A stretch of 33,169 bases of DNA, taken from Pseudomonadota bacterium. GTDB lineage: Bacteria; Pseudomonadota; Gammaproteobacteria; Burkholderiales; Rhodocyclaceae. Shown one piece after another: positions 9,072 through 17,051 of this stretch. How positions within the stretch are numbered: position 1 is the first letter of the stretch; every line of letters starts with the position of its first letter. A program made the position numbers and the translations under genes. The DNA lies in contig JAKOZI010000181.1 in the NCBI GenBank assembly GCA_029780075.1, positions 1 through 33,169 on the forward strand. The letters are read 5' to 3'. The notes beneath the pieces were generated by a model. It saw nothing but the letters and a program-made list of their open reading frames with translations. It was not told the origin of the DNA and ran no database searches.

Positions 9072-9491
9072 CTAAGCGCCAACTTGCCTCAGCGCCTGAC
9101 CAAGCCGCCGCAGGTCTTCATTATCCTGCCAGGCACGCCGCGCCGCGCTGGAAACAGCATACTCACGACTCTCAGCGTCCGTCTGCTGCAGGAAAGCAGC
9201 CAGGGTGCGCTTCAAGTGACCCGAAGCAGGTAGCATGCTGCCGTAAAAAAGCACCCTGTCCTGACGCTTGATGAGCAGTGTCGGAAAATCGTCAACGTCG
9301 AGGTCGCCCAGATCATCGGCGTGAGCCTCAATGTCCAGCCAGAGAAATCCGGCTGCGGAGAACTGCCTGGCAACTTCCTCGAAACCGCTTCGGTATTCCC
9401 GGCAAACACCGCACCATTCGGCGCACAGGCAGATCACCAGAAACTCGCCGAGAGCAGCACTAGGCGCCGCGTTGTCCTGGCTGGGCAGCAT
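9072..9491 (-). CDS. Thioredoxin-like protein
   Basis: A 139-residue protein with a thioredoxin fold. AEWCGVCREY carries the redox pair Cys27-Gly-Val-Cys30, and DDFPTLL supplies the cis-proline segment about 43 residues later. No signal peptide is visible, so it is probably cytoplasmic. A helical tail of about 45 residues follows the fold. The start codon lies six bases downstream of the stop of the repeat-containing response regulator, so the two are probably co-transcribed and perhaps translationally coupled. It is not classical TrxA, whose site is WCGPC. The substrate is unknown; a functional link with the response regulator is only suggested by the spacing. Confidence 0.85.
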   Translation of the reverse strand: MLPSQDNAAPSAALGEFLVICLCAEWCGVCREYRSGFEEVARQFSAAGFLWLDIEAHADDLGDLDVDDFPTLLIKRQDRVLFYGSMLPASGHLKRTLAAFLQQTDAESREYAVSSAARRAWQDNEDLRRLGQALRQVGA

Positions 9492-9497
9492 CGCTGA

Positions 9498-10709
9498 TCA
9501 GGCGCGCAGCGAGTTGCTCAGGAGTTGCTGAATATGCGCGATGAGCTGCTCTTCAGGGTAAGGTTTGCCGAGCACGACGTTGACTCCAGCCGCACGCGCC
9601 TGGATACGCAACTCGTCACTATCGGACGTCACCATGATGATCGGCAGGTGGGCAGTACGTGGATTGCCACGCACCTGACGGGCCAGTTCAAGACCATCCA
9701 TGCCGGGCATGTCGACATCAGTCACCAGTACATCGGGCACCGCTTTCTCGATTTGCCGCCCTGCATCCTGGCCGTCTTCGGCCATCAGCACTTGATATCG
9801 GTGTGCGGTCAGCAATCGCCCGGTCTTGACACGCACCACCCGCGAATCGTCGGCCACCATCACCACGGTCTGCTCGGGCGTCTTGACCTTCGCGACACCA
9901 ACAGCAGCACGGCGTCTTTGTGCCTCTTCGGCAGCCTGCCTTGCGCTTTCCTCGGCAATCGCCGCCGCAACCGCCTGACGTTCCTCATCCTCCAGGCGCT
10001 GCGCCTCTTCGACAGACTGGCGCTCGGCCTCAAGGCGGGCAGCCTCCTCGGCTGCCCGGCGTTCGGCCTCGCGGCGAGCGGCGGATTCCGCGGCCTGACG
10101 TTCGGCCTCGCGACGAGCGGCGGCTTCCGCGGCCTGACGTTCGGCCTCGCGGCGAGCGGCGGCTTCCGCGGCCTGACGTTCGGCCTCGCGACGGGCGGCG
10201 GCTTCCGCGGCCTGGCGTTCGGCCTCGCGGCGAGCGGCGGCTTCCGCGGCCTGACGTTCGGCCTCGCGGTGAGCGGCGGCCTCCGCAGCCTGACGTTCGG
10301 CCTCGCGGCGAGCGGCGGCTTCCGCGGCCTGGCGTTCGGCCTCGCGGCGAGCGGCGGCTTCCGCGGCCTGCCGTTCGGCCTCGCGGCGAGCGGCGGCTTC
10401 CGCGGCCTGGCGTTCGGCCTCGCGGCGAGCGGCGGCTTCCGCGGCCTGGCGTTCGGCCTCGCGGCGAGCGGCGGCCTCCGCGGCCTGGCGTTCGGCCTCG
10501 CGGCGAGCGGCGGCTTCCGCGGCCTGGCGTTCGGCCTCGCGGCGAGCGGCGGCCTCCGCAGCCTGACGTTCGGCCTCGTCCGCGACACGCTGATCAAGCG
10601 CCTCTCGCCCCTCCCGTTTCGCGGCAGAACGGCGAACGGCAAGGAAACGCAGCAAGACGGCGACGACTACGCCAACTGCGATCAACAACAAACCCTCATT
10701 CATCGACAT
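9498..10709 (-). CDS. Membrane-anchored response regulator with long 13-residue repeat arm
   Basis: A 403-residue protein of unusual build. Residues 6-24 form one membrane segment followed by basic residues, predicting a cytoplasmic C-terminus. Residues 47-202 are 12 copies of a 13-residue unit, ERQAAEAAARREA, nearly identical throughout; 203-241 hold three degenerate copies. From about 281 there is a CheY-like receiver domain with the acidic pair Asp287-Asp288, the phosphoacceptor Asp331 in TDVDMPGMDG and Lys382 in the GKPY loop. There is no DNA-binding or enzymatic output domain. The ATG at 10709 follows AAGGAT; a second ATG two codons on is less well placed. The repeat is charged and alanine-rich, with a period that does not suit a heptad coiled coil, so a long single helix is plausible (inference). 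A TolA-like label would reflect composition only. Confidence 0.85.
   Translation of the reverse strand: MSMNEGLLLIAVGVVVAVLLRFLAVRRSAAKREGREALDQRVADEAERQAAEAAARREAERQAAEAAARREAERQAAEAAARREAERQAAEAAARREAERQAAEAAARREAERQAAEAAARREAERQAAEAAARREAERQAAEAAAHREAERQAAEAAARREAERQAAEAAARREAERQAAEAAARREAERQAAEAAARREAERQAAESAARREAERRAAEEAARLEAERQSVEEAQRLEDEERQAVAAAIAEESARQAAEEAQRRRAAVGVAKVKTPEQTVVMVADDSRVVRVKTGRLLTAHRYQVLMAEDGQDAGRQIEKAVPDVLVTDVDMPGMDGLELARQVRGNPRTAHLPIIMVTSDSDELRIQARAAGVNVVLGKPYPEEQLIAHIQQLLSNSLRA
9987..10571 (-). repeat. Tandem 39-bp coding repeat (12 near-identical plus 3 degenerate copies)
   Basis: The 39-bp units encode the 13-residue arm of the response regulator. Copies at 10104-10571 differ at only a few, mostly silent, positions; copies at 9987-10103 have diverged. 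The unit is a multiple of three and GC-rich, so most reading frames stay open across it and generate long spurious frames on both strands. Near-identity suggests recent expansion or gene conversion, and copy number is prone to assembly error. Confidence 0.95.
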
Positions 10710-11021
10710 TGAAGATATCCTTCGTACTGACTATCATCGACAAGCATCGAAAGGTGCCGATGCGCCCCCTGACACCGTTCCAGCCCCTGAGCAATGGAAC
10801 AGATTCATTCTTGTTTTACGAACATGATAAAACGAATATCTGAGCCGTTGGGTGATCGAATCACGGAGAATGTGTCCGCCCATATGGGAAGCCCGGCCGG
10901 GAAATGAGAGAATCGAGGTCCTGCATGCGTTGAACAGCAGGACTACACGCAATTCCGGTTGGCCAGGAAGTAGCTTACCCAACCTGCCAGGCGCAGCCCA
11001 CGTTTCACGGAGGAGGTCAAG
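10710..11021. other. Divergent intergenic region and ribBX leader with dyads
   Basis: This gap of about 310 bp separates the response regulator (minus) from ribBX (plus). It contains an inverted repeat GTTTTA-N9-TAAAAC (10813-10833) in an AT-rich patch, a hairpin GTCCTGC-N12-GCAGGAC (10918-10943) and a second hairpin GGTTGG-N16-CCAACC (10957-10984), followed by the GGAGG ribosome binding site of ribBX. The conserved blocks of the FMN (RFN) riboswitch were not found. Promoters for both genes presumably lie here, but none is clear. Confidence 0.4.
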
Positions 11022-12155
11022 ATGGCACCACAGAGCAGTTCTGCCGATGTCTCGCCGATCGAAGAGATCATTGTCGAAATGCGGGCGGGACGTACGGTGG
11101 TCCTGGTGGACGAAGAGGATCGCGAGAACGAAGGCGATCTGATCCTGGCTGCCGAGCACGTCACAGCGGAAGCCATCAACTTCATGGCGCGCTTTGGGCG
11201 CGGTCTGATCTGCCTGACGCTGACCGAGGGCCGCTGCCGACAACTGGGCCTGACGCAGATGGCGCGCGACAACAAGAGCCCCTACAGCACCGCCTTCACG
11301 GTTTCGATCGAAGCTGCCGAAGGGGTGACCACCGGCATCTCGGCGCAGGACCGCGCGCTGACCATCAAGGCCGCAGTCGCAAGGAATGCGCGGCCCGAAG
11401 ACATTGTGCAGCCGGGACACGTCTTCCCGATCATGGCCCGGCCAGGCGGCGTACTGGTACGTGCGGGCCACACCGAAGCCGGCTGTGATCTCGCCTTGCT
11501 CGCGGGGCTCGAACCTGCGGCGGTGATCTGCGAAATTCTCAAGGAGGACGGCAGCATGGCGCGCCTGGGCGATCTGGTCGATTTTGCCCGCGCGCATGGC
11601 CTCAAGATCGGAACGATCACCGATCTCATCCACTACCGGAGTCGACACGAGACACTGATTGAACGTACGCTCTCCAAACCGGTCCGTTCGCGCCACGGCC
11701 AATTCACCCTGCACGCCTACACCGATCGGACCTCGAACGAGGTGCACCTGGTATTGACCAAGGGTGAGATTCGCGCCGACAGGGAAACCCTGGTGCGCGT
11801 GCATGAACCCCTTTCAGTGGTCGACTTCCTCGACCCGGACGGCGGTCGGCATACTTTTTCACTGGAACTGGCGCAAGCGGCGCTGGCCCGAGCAGACGCC
11901 GGCGTGATCGTGTTGTTGCACCGTCCCGAGAGCGGCCAGGATATTCTCGCGACACTGCGTGAGCCGATTGCCGCCCAGCGTCCGGCCGCCCGCTGGGATC
12001 CCCGTACCTATGGCATCGGTGCGCAAATCCTGCGCGATCTCGGCGTCGGCAAGATGAAGATTCTGTCAAGCCCGCGCCGCATGCCGAGCATGACCGGCTT
12101 CGATCTCGAAATTACCGGCCACATCGCCACTCCGTCCGAACTGGAAAAACTCTGA
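11022..12155 (+). CDS. ribB: 3,4-dihydroxy-2-butanone 4-phosphate synthase with degenerate GTP cyclohydrolase II domain (RibBX type)
   Basis: The N-terminal domain (about residues 9-205) is RibB, which turns ribulose 5-phosphate into 3,4-dihydroxy-2-butanone 4-phosphate for riboflavin synthesis. It shows [11 protein letters not shown], the RDNKSPY-like segment, the GHVFPI block and HTEAGCDLA. The C-terminal part (about 210-377) aligns with GTP cyclohydrolase II but lacks the zinc-binding cysteines of the active family (the RCDCG region) and the GRGIG segment, so it should not have cyclohydrolase activity. This matches the RibBX architecture described in other proteobacteria, where the second domain is a non-catalytic relic or regulator. 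A separate ribA is therefore expected elsewhere. The ATG follows GGAGG; ribH starts on the last base of the stop codon. Confidence 0.93.
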   Translation: MAPQSSSADVSPIEEIIVEMRAGRTVVLVDEEDRENEGDLILAAEHVTAEAINFMARFGRGLICLTLTEGRCRQLGLTQMARDNKSPYSTAFTVSIEAAEGVTTGISAQDRALTIKAAVARNARPEDIVQPGHVFPIMARPGGVLVRAGHTEAGCDLALLAGLEPAAVICEILKEDGSMARLGDLVDFARAHGLKIGTITDLIHYRSRHETLIERTLSKPVRSRHGQFTLHAYTDRTSNEVHLVLTKGEIRADRETLVRVHEPLSVVDFLDPDGGRHTFSLELAQAALARADAGVIVLLHRPESGQDILATLREPIAAQRPAARWDPRTYGIGAQILRDLGVGKMKILSSPRRMPSMTGFDLEITGHIATPSELEKL

Positions 12156-12673
12156 TGGGCACCCCGAAAATCCCCGGAAGCCTTAGATCTCCGAGGGCTC
12201 GCCACGAAAACATTTACGAGTATGACGCCTCGCTTGAAGGCGACGGGCTGGCGATCGGCATCGTCATGAGCCGTTTCAACCAGGACATCGGTGAAGGTCT
12301 GCTCAGTGCGTGCACGGCCGAACTCAAGCAGCTTGGCGTCGCCGACCGCAACATTGCCATCGCCAGTGTGCCGGGAGCACTGGAAATCCCGTTGACGCTG
12401 CAGACCATGGCCCGCAGCGGTCGCTTCGATGCTCTGGTTGCGCTTGGTGCAGTCATCCGCGGCGAAACCTATCATTTTGAGATCGTCTCCAACGATTCCT
12501 GCCGGGCGTTGATGGAAGTCCAGCTCAGCAGCGGCGTACCCATCGCCAACGGCATCCTGACTTGCGAAGACGACGACCAGGCACTCGCCCGCATGCAACC
12601 CAAGGGGGCCGACTGCGCCCGAGCCGCCGTCGAGATGGCCCGCCTGCTGCGCGCACTCCGGGAGGTATCGTGA
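12155..12673 (+). CDS. ribH: 6,7-dimethyl-8-ribityllumazine synthase
   Basis: Condenses the RibB product with 5-amino-6-(D-ribitylamino)uracil to lumazine, the penultimate riboflavin step; the enzyme normally assembles as a pentamer or icosahedral cage. The 172-residue protein has the substrate-binding [11 protein letters not shown] segment, [10 protein letters not shown], the catalytic histidine in [12 protein letters not shown], and [11 protein letters not shown]. About 28 residues precede the conserved core, a little longer than usual. The start overlaps the ribBX stop by one base (TGATG), and the end overlaps the nusB start the same way, indicating translational coupling. Confidence 0.96.
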   Translation: MGTPKIPGSLRSPRARHENIYEYDASLEGDGLAIGIVMSRFNQDIGEGLLSACTAELKQLGVADRNIAIASVPGALEIPLTLQTMARSGRFDALVALGAVIRGETYHFEIVSNDSCRALMEVQLSSGVPIANGILTCEDDDQALARMQPKGADCARAAVEMARLLRALREVS

Positions 12674-13167
12674 TGACCGGAGAGCCACGCAGCACACCTG
12701 ACAGAAAAGCGGCGACGCCCAGATCCCCACGTCGGAGAGCCCGCGAACTGGTCTTGCAGGGGCTCTACCAGAAGCAGGTCAGTGGCAACGACGAAGCGGC
12801 AATCGAAGCGCATCTGCGCGACATCGACGACTTCGACAAGGCGGACCGCGAGTTCTTCGCCGGACTGTTACGCGGCGTTCTCAGCGAGCGCATGGCCCTG
12901 GAAACACAGTTGCAAGCCTGCCTCGACCGTCCGTTCAGCGAATTGTCGCCGATTGAGGCGTGTGTTCTGCTGGCCGGCGCCTTCGAGTTGGGTAACCACC
13001 CGCAGACGCCATACCGGGTGATCATCAACGAGTCGATCGAGTTGGCCAAAGCCTATGGCGGAACGGACGGCCACAAGTACGTCAACGGGGTGCTCGACAA
13101 GTTGGCCGCCCGCTTGCGCCCAGCCGAGGTCGAAGCCAAGCGTGCCTCCCGCGGCCGCGGACGTTGA
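12673..13167 (+). CDS. nusB: Transcription antitermination protein NusB
   Basis: All-helical RNA-binding factor that, with NusE (S10), binds boxA in rRNA leaders and prevents premature termination. The 164 residues include the N-terminal RRRARELVLQGLYQ helix, a central RPFSELSPIEACVLLAGAFEL region and the typical VIINESIELAKAYGG followed by HKYVNGVLDKL. The ATG at 12673 is chosen because GGAGG lies seven bases upstream; a GTG just before it is in frame but too close to that site. It overlaps the ribH stop by one base. The ribH-nusB-thiL order is a common proteobacterial arrangement. The basic C-terminal tail is short and lineage-specific. Confidence 0.95.
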   Translation: MTGEPRSTPDRKAATPRSPRRRARELVLQGLYQKQVSGNDEAAIEAHLRDIDDFDKADREFFAGLLRGVLSERMALETQLQACLDRPFSELSPIEACVLLAGAFELGNHPQTPYRVIINESIELAKAYGGTDGHKYVNGVLDKLAARLRPAEVEAKRASRGRGR

Positions 13168-13203
13168 GCAGCAGCGACTTTTGATTCGGTCAGCGGCACA
13201 GGC

Positions 13204-14163
13204 ATGCCCAGCGAATTCGAACTGATCGAACGCTATTTCTCCCGGGCGACGCCGCAGACCACGCTTGGTCCCGGTGACGATTGCGCTTTGTTGACTCCCA
13301 CACCCGGGATGAGCCTGGCGATCACCACCGACATGCTGGTCGCAGGAACACACTTCCTGCCCGACACCGACCCCGGCCAGCTCGGCTGGAAGACACTGGC
13401 AGTCAACCTTTCCGATCTCGCTGCGATGGGAGCCAGACCACGCTGGGCCTTGCTTGCCGGCAGTCTGCCCGCCGCGGATACGGCGTGGATAGGCGCTTTC
13501 TCCGACGGACTCTTTGCCTGCGCCAGTCACTTTGGCGTCGATGTGGTCGGCGGTGACACCACGCGCGGCCCGCTCAACCTGTGTCTGACGGCCCTCGGTG
13601 AGCTGCCTGCCGGCACGGCGCTACAACGTAACCACGCCGTGCCCGGCGACGAGCTCTGGGTTTCAGGACAACCCGGCCTTGCCGCTCTGGGGCTGGCCCA
13701 ACTGCAGGGCCGGACGCAGCTGCCCGAGGAGTTGGCAGGGCGCTGTCTTGACGCCTTGCAACGCCCCATGGCGCGCGTCGAGCTCGGACTGGAGTTGCGC
13801 CAGCGTGGCCTGGCGCATGCCGCGATCGACGTTTCGGATGGGCTACTCGCCGATCTCGATCATATCCTCGAGCGCTCCGGCGTTGCCGCAGAGGTCTTCG
13901 TGGCGCAGTTGCCGCCACTGCCGACGGGAGTTGACCCACTGCTGGCTCGTCGGTGTCAGCTCGCCGGCGGCGACGACTACGAACTGGTGTTCTCTGCGCC
14001 GCCCGACAAGCGTGCCGAAATCACCGAACTCGCTGTGCAACTCGCCTTGCCCCTCTGGCGTTTTGGTCACGTCGTCAGTAGCGGCGGTTCTCGTCTACGG
14101 CTGCTCGATGCGGACGGACAAGCGCTGGCGTTTACCGAAAGAGGATTCGATCACTTTGGCTAG
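13204..14163 (+). CDS. thiL: Thiamine-monophosphate kinase
   Basis: Phosphorylates thiamine monophosphate to the active cofactor thiamine diphosphate using ATP. The 319-residue protein has the normal length and PurM-like motifs: LGPGDDCALL near residue 21, TTDMLVAGTHF, LSDLAAMGARP, the VVGGDTTRG metal-binding loop, IDVSDGLLADLDH and CQLAGGDDYELVF. The start lies 36 bases after nusB, the only real gap in this operon. Its 3' end overlaps the start proposed for pgpA by eight bases. Confidence 0.96.
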   Translation: MPSEFELIERYFSRATPQTTLGPGDDCALLTPTPGMSLAITTDMLVAGTHFLPDTDPGQLGWKTLAVNLSDLAAMGARPRWALLAGSLPAADTAWIGAFSDGLFACASHFGVDVVGGDTTRGPLNLCLTALGELPAGTALQRNHAVPGDELWVSGQPGLAALGLAQLQGRTQLPEELAGRCLDALQRPMARVELGLELRQRGLAHAAIDVSDGLLADLDHILERSGVAAEVFVAQLPPLPTGVDPLLARRCQLAGGDDYELVFSAPPDKRAEITELAVQLALPLWRFGHVVSSGGSRLRLLDADGQALAFTERGFDHFG

Positions 14164-14641
14164 CCCCCCTTCAATCCAGTTCCTGCTCGCGCATCCGGCG
14201 CACCTGGTGGCCTGCGGCTTCGGTAGCGGTCTCTCGCCACGGGCGCCGGGGACCGTGGGCACCCTCTTCGCCTGGGCGTCCTTCCCGCTGCTGCGGCCGT
14301 GGATGAGCGACCTGGAGTTCCTCGGTTTACTGGCCGTCTGTTTCGTCGGCGGGGTTCTGGCAGTGCACAAGACCGGCGCCGACCTCGGGGTCATCGATCA
14401 TGGCAGCATCGTCTGGGACGAAATCGTCCCCTTCTGGGCGGTGCTGCTGTTCTGCCCGACGCCGGGCTTATGGCAAGCCGCCGCCTTCGGCCTGTTCCGC
14501 TTTTTCGACATCGTCAAGCCGCAGCCAGCGCGCTACTTCGATGAAGAGGTGAAGAATGGCTTCGGCGTGATGTGTGATGATCTCGTCGCTGCCGGTTATA
14601 CGCTGCTGGTGCTGGCAATTCTGCGCTTCGTGCTCGAATGA
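14156..14641 (+). CDS. pgpA: Phosphatidylglycerophosphatase A
   Basis: Inner-membrane phosphatase that removes the phosphate from phosphatidylglycerophosphate to give phosphatidylglycerol. The 161-residue protein shows the family sequence GFGSGLSPRAPGTVGTL near the N-terminus, HGSIVWDEI, FRFFDIVKPQPARYFDE and FGVMCDDLVAAGYT near the end, with hydrophobic segments between. No ATG gives the conserved N-terminus; a TTG at 14156 inside the last codons of thiL does, with AGAGGA about ten bases upstream, so translational coupling to thiL is likely. The frame is open much further upstream, but that part is a shadow of thiL. The stop overlaps the pncC start (ATGA). Confidence 0.92.
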   Translation: MASPPSIQFLLAHPAHLVACGFGSGLSPRAPGTVGTLFAWASFPLLRPWMSDLEFLGLLAVCFVGGVLAVHKTGADLGVIDHGSIVWDEIVPFWAVLLFCPTPGLWQAAAFGLFRFFDIVKPQPARYFDEEVKNGFGVMCDDLVAAGYTLLVLAILRFVLE

Positions 14642-15147
14642 GTGACGACCACCAGGCAGCGCTCGCAGCGCTTGCTGCCGAAGTCGGGCAACTGCTGATG
14701 CGCAACGGCGAGAAACTGGCCACGGCCGAATCCTGTACCGGCGGCTGGGTGGGACAGTGCCTGACCGCAATCGCCGGCAGTTCATGCTGGTTCGAGCGCG
14801 GCTTCATCACCTATTCGAATGCCGCCAAGATCGAGATGCTGGGTGTCGATGCCGACGCCCTGGCAGCGCATGGCGCGGTCAGCGAAGCGACCGCCGCGGC
14901 CATGGCCTTGGGAGCGGTGCAGCACAGCCATGCCGGCTGGGCACTGGCCATCACCGGCATAGCCGGCCCGGGCGGCGGCTCACCTGACCGGCCGGTGGGA
15001 ACCGTCTGTTTCGCCTGGGCCGGGCCGCAACGGCGCATCGACACCGACACTTGCCATTTTCAAGGCGACCGGGAATCGGTACGGGCACAGTCGGTGGCGC
15101 ATGCACTGACGGGGATCCTGCAACGAGCACGTCACGGACTCGCCTGA
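14638..15147 (+). CDS. pncC: Nicotinamide-nucleotide amidohydrolase PncC (CinA C-terminal family)
   Basis: Deamidates nicotinamide mononucleotide to nicotinate mononucleotide, recycling the pyridine ring released by NAD-consuming enzymes such as DNA ligase. The 169 residues form a stand-alone CinA C-terminal domain: ATAESCTGGWV near residue 28 with the catalytic serine, ITYSNAAKIEMLGV, and the long glycine-rich ITGIAGPGGGSPDRPVGTV loop. The ATG overlaps the pgpA stop by four bases, so this is the last gene of the ribBX operon. The name cinA is often applied to such proteins although the N-terminal CinA domain is absent here. Confidence 0.94.
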   Translation: MSDDHQAALAALAAEVGQLLMRNGEKLATAESCTGGWVGQCLTAIAGSSCWFERGFITYSNAAKIEMLGVDADALAAHGAVSEATAAAMALGAVQHSHAGWALAITGIAGPGGGSPDRPVGTVCFAWAGPQRRIDTDTCHFQGDRESVRAQSVAHALTGILQRARHGLA

Positions 15148-15255
15148 AGGCCGAGTTCCTGCAGCCGCTCTTCGATCGGGCAAGGCAGTCCGGCAAGTGC
15201 GTATCGCACCAGAATGGAATGTAGAATGGGTTGCTTAATCGTACCTCACCTGCCA

Positions 15256-17043
15256 ATGCGTTCGATAGTCCTCGACACTCTTCGTTTTCGAGTCGATTTC
15301 TTGCTGCTGCCGATCTTGTGCCTGCTCACTGGTGAGGCACAAGCACTTGGTCTGGGCAAGCTGACCGTCCTTTCGCATCTGGGCGCACGCTTCGAGGCAG
15401 AGGTCCAACTGCTTGAGGTGACGGCCGAAAAGCGGCCGCTCGCAGAATGCTTTCGCCTCGGCCAGCCAGCCGAAGTGGATGCCGAGGTCCCGCTGCTGAC
15501 GCGCGCTCGCGTCAGCGTTGAGCAGCGGGACGGCGGGTTGCGGCTACGTATCGTTTCCGACCAGCCGATCAACGAACCGCTGCTGCAACTCAATCTGCGT
15601 GCGGGCTGTGGCGCCGAGGTCAATCGCAACTACCTGTTGCTGATCGATCCCCCGCGGAACAGAATGCCACAAGGGCTGCAGGAACTTCCTGGCGCCCGCG
15701 GCGCGCCCATTGGCGAAACCACAGCGCGGCCGGTGACGGTCGCCGGTGCACCGCTCAATGCCCGGAATAACCGGCCGCCCCAATCGCCTCTCGGTGCGGC
15801 CGTAAGCCCCCCGGCATTTGCTCATGACGAAGCGCCACCCAGGGCCCAGCCGGCCAGAGAGCCCCTCCGGAAACTGCCGGTCGGAGGCGGCGCAACTGAC
15901 CGCCTGCTCCTTTCCAGCGACAGCGAAGGCGCGCGCTGGCACTCGGATGATGACCTGCCCCTGCGTCTGAGCACGCGCCTGTCAACACAATTCCTGGGCC
16001 GAACCAGTGAGGAAAGGCGCTCGATGCTGCGTATCGAGTACAAGCTGTTGTCGGCCCTGTATACGCAGGCCGAGCAACAATTGGCGGTCGCCGAACGGCT
16101 ACGCCGACTCGACGCCACGCTCGGAGAACTGGCGAAAAAGAACGACGCGCGGGCTACACAATCCACGGCAGCAACCAGCAACCCGCAGCCGACAGCGAAC
16201 GCGGCCACAGGCAGGCAACCGGTTCAGGCGGCTGCCGCCCAGGCAGCGCCCCTTGTCGAGCTATCCGATTGGTGGCTTGAGGCTGCCCTTCTGATCGGGC
16301 TGATTGCCGGCCTGGCCTGGCTACTTCGGCGTCGCTCCGGCACGGCTTCGCGGCTGCCGGAGATGGCAGCGCCCGCGGGCATCGCGGATACCGCGGGCGC
16401 TTCGGGGGACGGTGACCGGCAATTGCCGACCACCGGGCAGGTCAATGAATTGCCCATCGTTAGCGAGAGCCAGTCGACTGCTACGGCATCGCGCCCGCGT
16501 GAGGACTGGTTCCCGACGGCGGTTCCGATGCCGCCCAAAGGCGAGGATGAAGTGACAACCGTGCTCGAACTGGCGGAGATCATGGTTTCCTTCGGACGCG
16601 TCAAGGGGGCGGAGGAGGCTCTTGAAGAGTTCATCGAGCACCATCCGAAGGCGGCACTTACTCCCTGGCTCAAGCTGCTTGAAGTTTACCGGCAAGATCA
16701 GCAGCGTGCCGCCTTCGAAACGCTGGCCGTCAAGCTGCAGCGTCATTTCAATGTTGCTCCCGCGGATTGGGAAACGATGGGCGACGCGCCAGACCCGAAG
16801 CTGTCCGCCACCGACGCCGCATCGATTGAACAATTGCTGACCCGCTTGCCGACACTGGGGAAACTGCCGCATATCTGCAGCGAGGTTGCCCGTACCTGGG
16901 GTTCTCCCGAGTGTCTGGCCTACCTGAACCAGCTCCTGCGAGACAATCGCAATGGTGAGCGAAGAGGCTTTTCCTTGAGCAGTGTGCGTGAATTGCTTTT
17001 TCTTATCGAGCTCCAGGAAAGCCGCAGCGCTGCCCCGCCGTGA
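15256..17043 (+). CDS. FimV-family protein (short form, no LysM seen)
   Basis: FimV-like envelope proteins organise polar type IV pilus and secretion machinery in other bacteria. With the start used here it has 595 residues. A signal peptide (about 1-30) leads into the FimV N-terminal domain (ALGLGKLTVLSHLGARFEAEVQL and following, to about 130). Then come a low-complexity linker, a helical stretch containing a conserved-looking RSMLRIEYKLLSALYTQAEQQLA, one membrane segment near 340-358, and a TPR-like cytoplasmic C-terminus with VKGAEEALEEFIEHHP and FNVAPADWE. The LysM domain usual in long FimV proteins is not visible. The frame opens at 15214; the ATG at 15256 is preferred for the signal peptide, but no start has a good ribosome binding site. 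It precedes recA without obvious functional linkage. Confidence 0.8.
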   Translation: MRSIVLDTLRFRVDFLLLPILCLLTGEAQALGLGKLTVLSHLGARFEAEVQLLEVTAEKRPLAECFRLGQPAEVDAEVPLLTRARVSVEQRDGGLRLRIVSDQPINEPLLQLNLRAGCGAEVNRNYLLLIDPPRNRMPQGLQELPGARGAPIGETTARPVTVAGAPLNARNNRPPQSPLGAAVSPPAFAHDEAPPRAQPAREPLRKLPVGGGATDRLLLSSDSEGARWHSDDDLPLRLSTRLSTQFLGRTSEERRSMLRIEYKLLSALYTQAEQQLAVAERLRRLDATLGELAKKNDARATQSTAATSNPQPTANAATGRQPVQAAAAQAAPLVELSDWWLEAALLIGLIAGLAWLLRRRSGTASRLPEMAAPAGIADTAGASGDGDRQLPTTGQVNELPIVSESQSTATASRPREDWFPTAVPMPPKGEDEVTTVLELAEIMVSFGRVKGAEEALEEFIEHHPKAALTPWLKLLEVYRQDQQRAAFETLAVKLQRHFNVAPADWETMGDAPDPKLSATDAASIEQLLTRLPTLGKLPHICSEVARTWGSPECLAYLNQLLRDNRNGERRGFSLSSVRELLFLIELQESRSAAPP

Positions 17044-17051
17044 GTCGCCGG

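Noticed and set aside
9987..10571. CRISPR-like array
   Set aside because: The 39-bp units are contiguous without unique spacers and encode an in-frame protein repeat.
9525..10843. Long plus-strand frames (about 300-395 codons) opposite the response regulator
   Set aside because: They arise because a GC-rich 39-bp repeat (a multiple of three) keeps most frames open. Their products are low-complexity glycine/phenylalanine or arginine/proline repeats, while the minus-strand frame encodes a complete receiver domain with a good start.
10830..11021. FMN (RFN) riboswitch before ribBX
   Set aside because: A short AATTCCGG stretch recalls one RFN block, but the other conserved blocks (AGGGC, the ACCGGCGGT region, AGCCCGCGA) are absent and the stems do not match the RFN fold.
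10734..11804. 356-codon minus-strand frame opposite ribBX
   Set aside because: Antisense shadow; the plus strand encodes the conserved RibB motifs with a GGAGG site.
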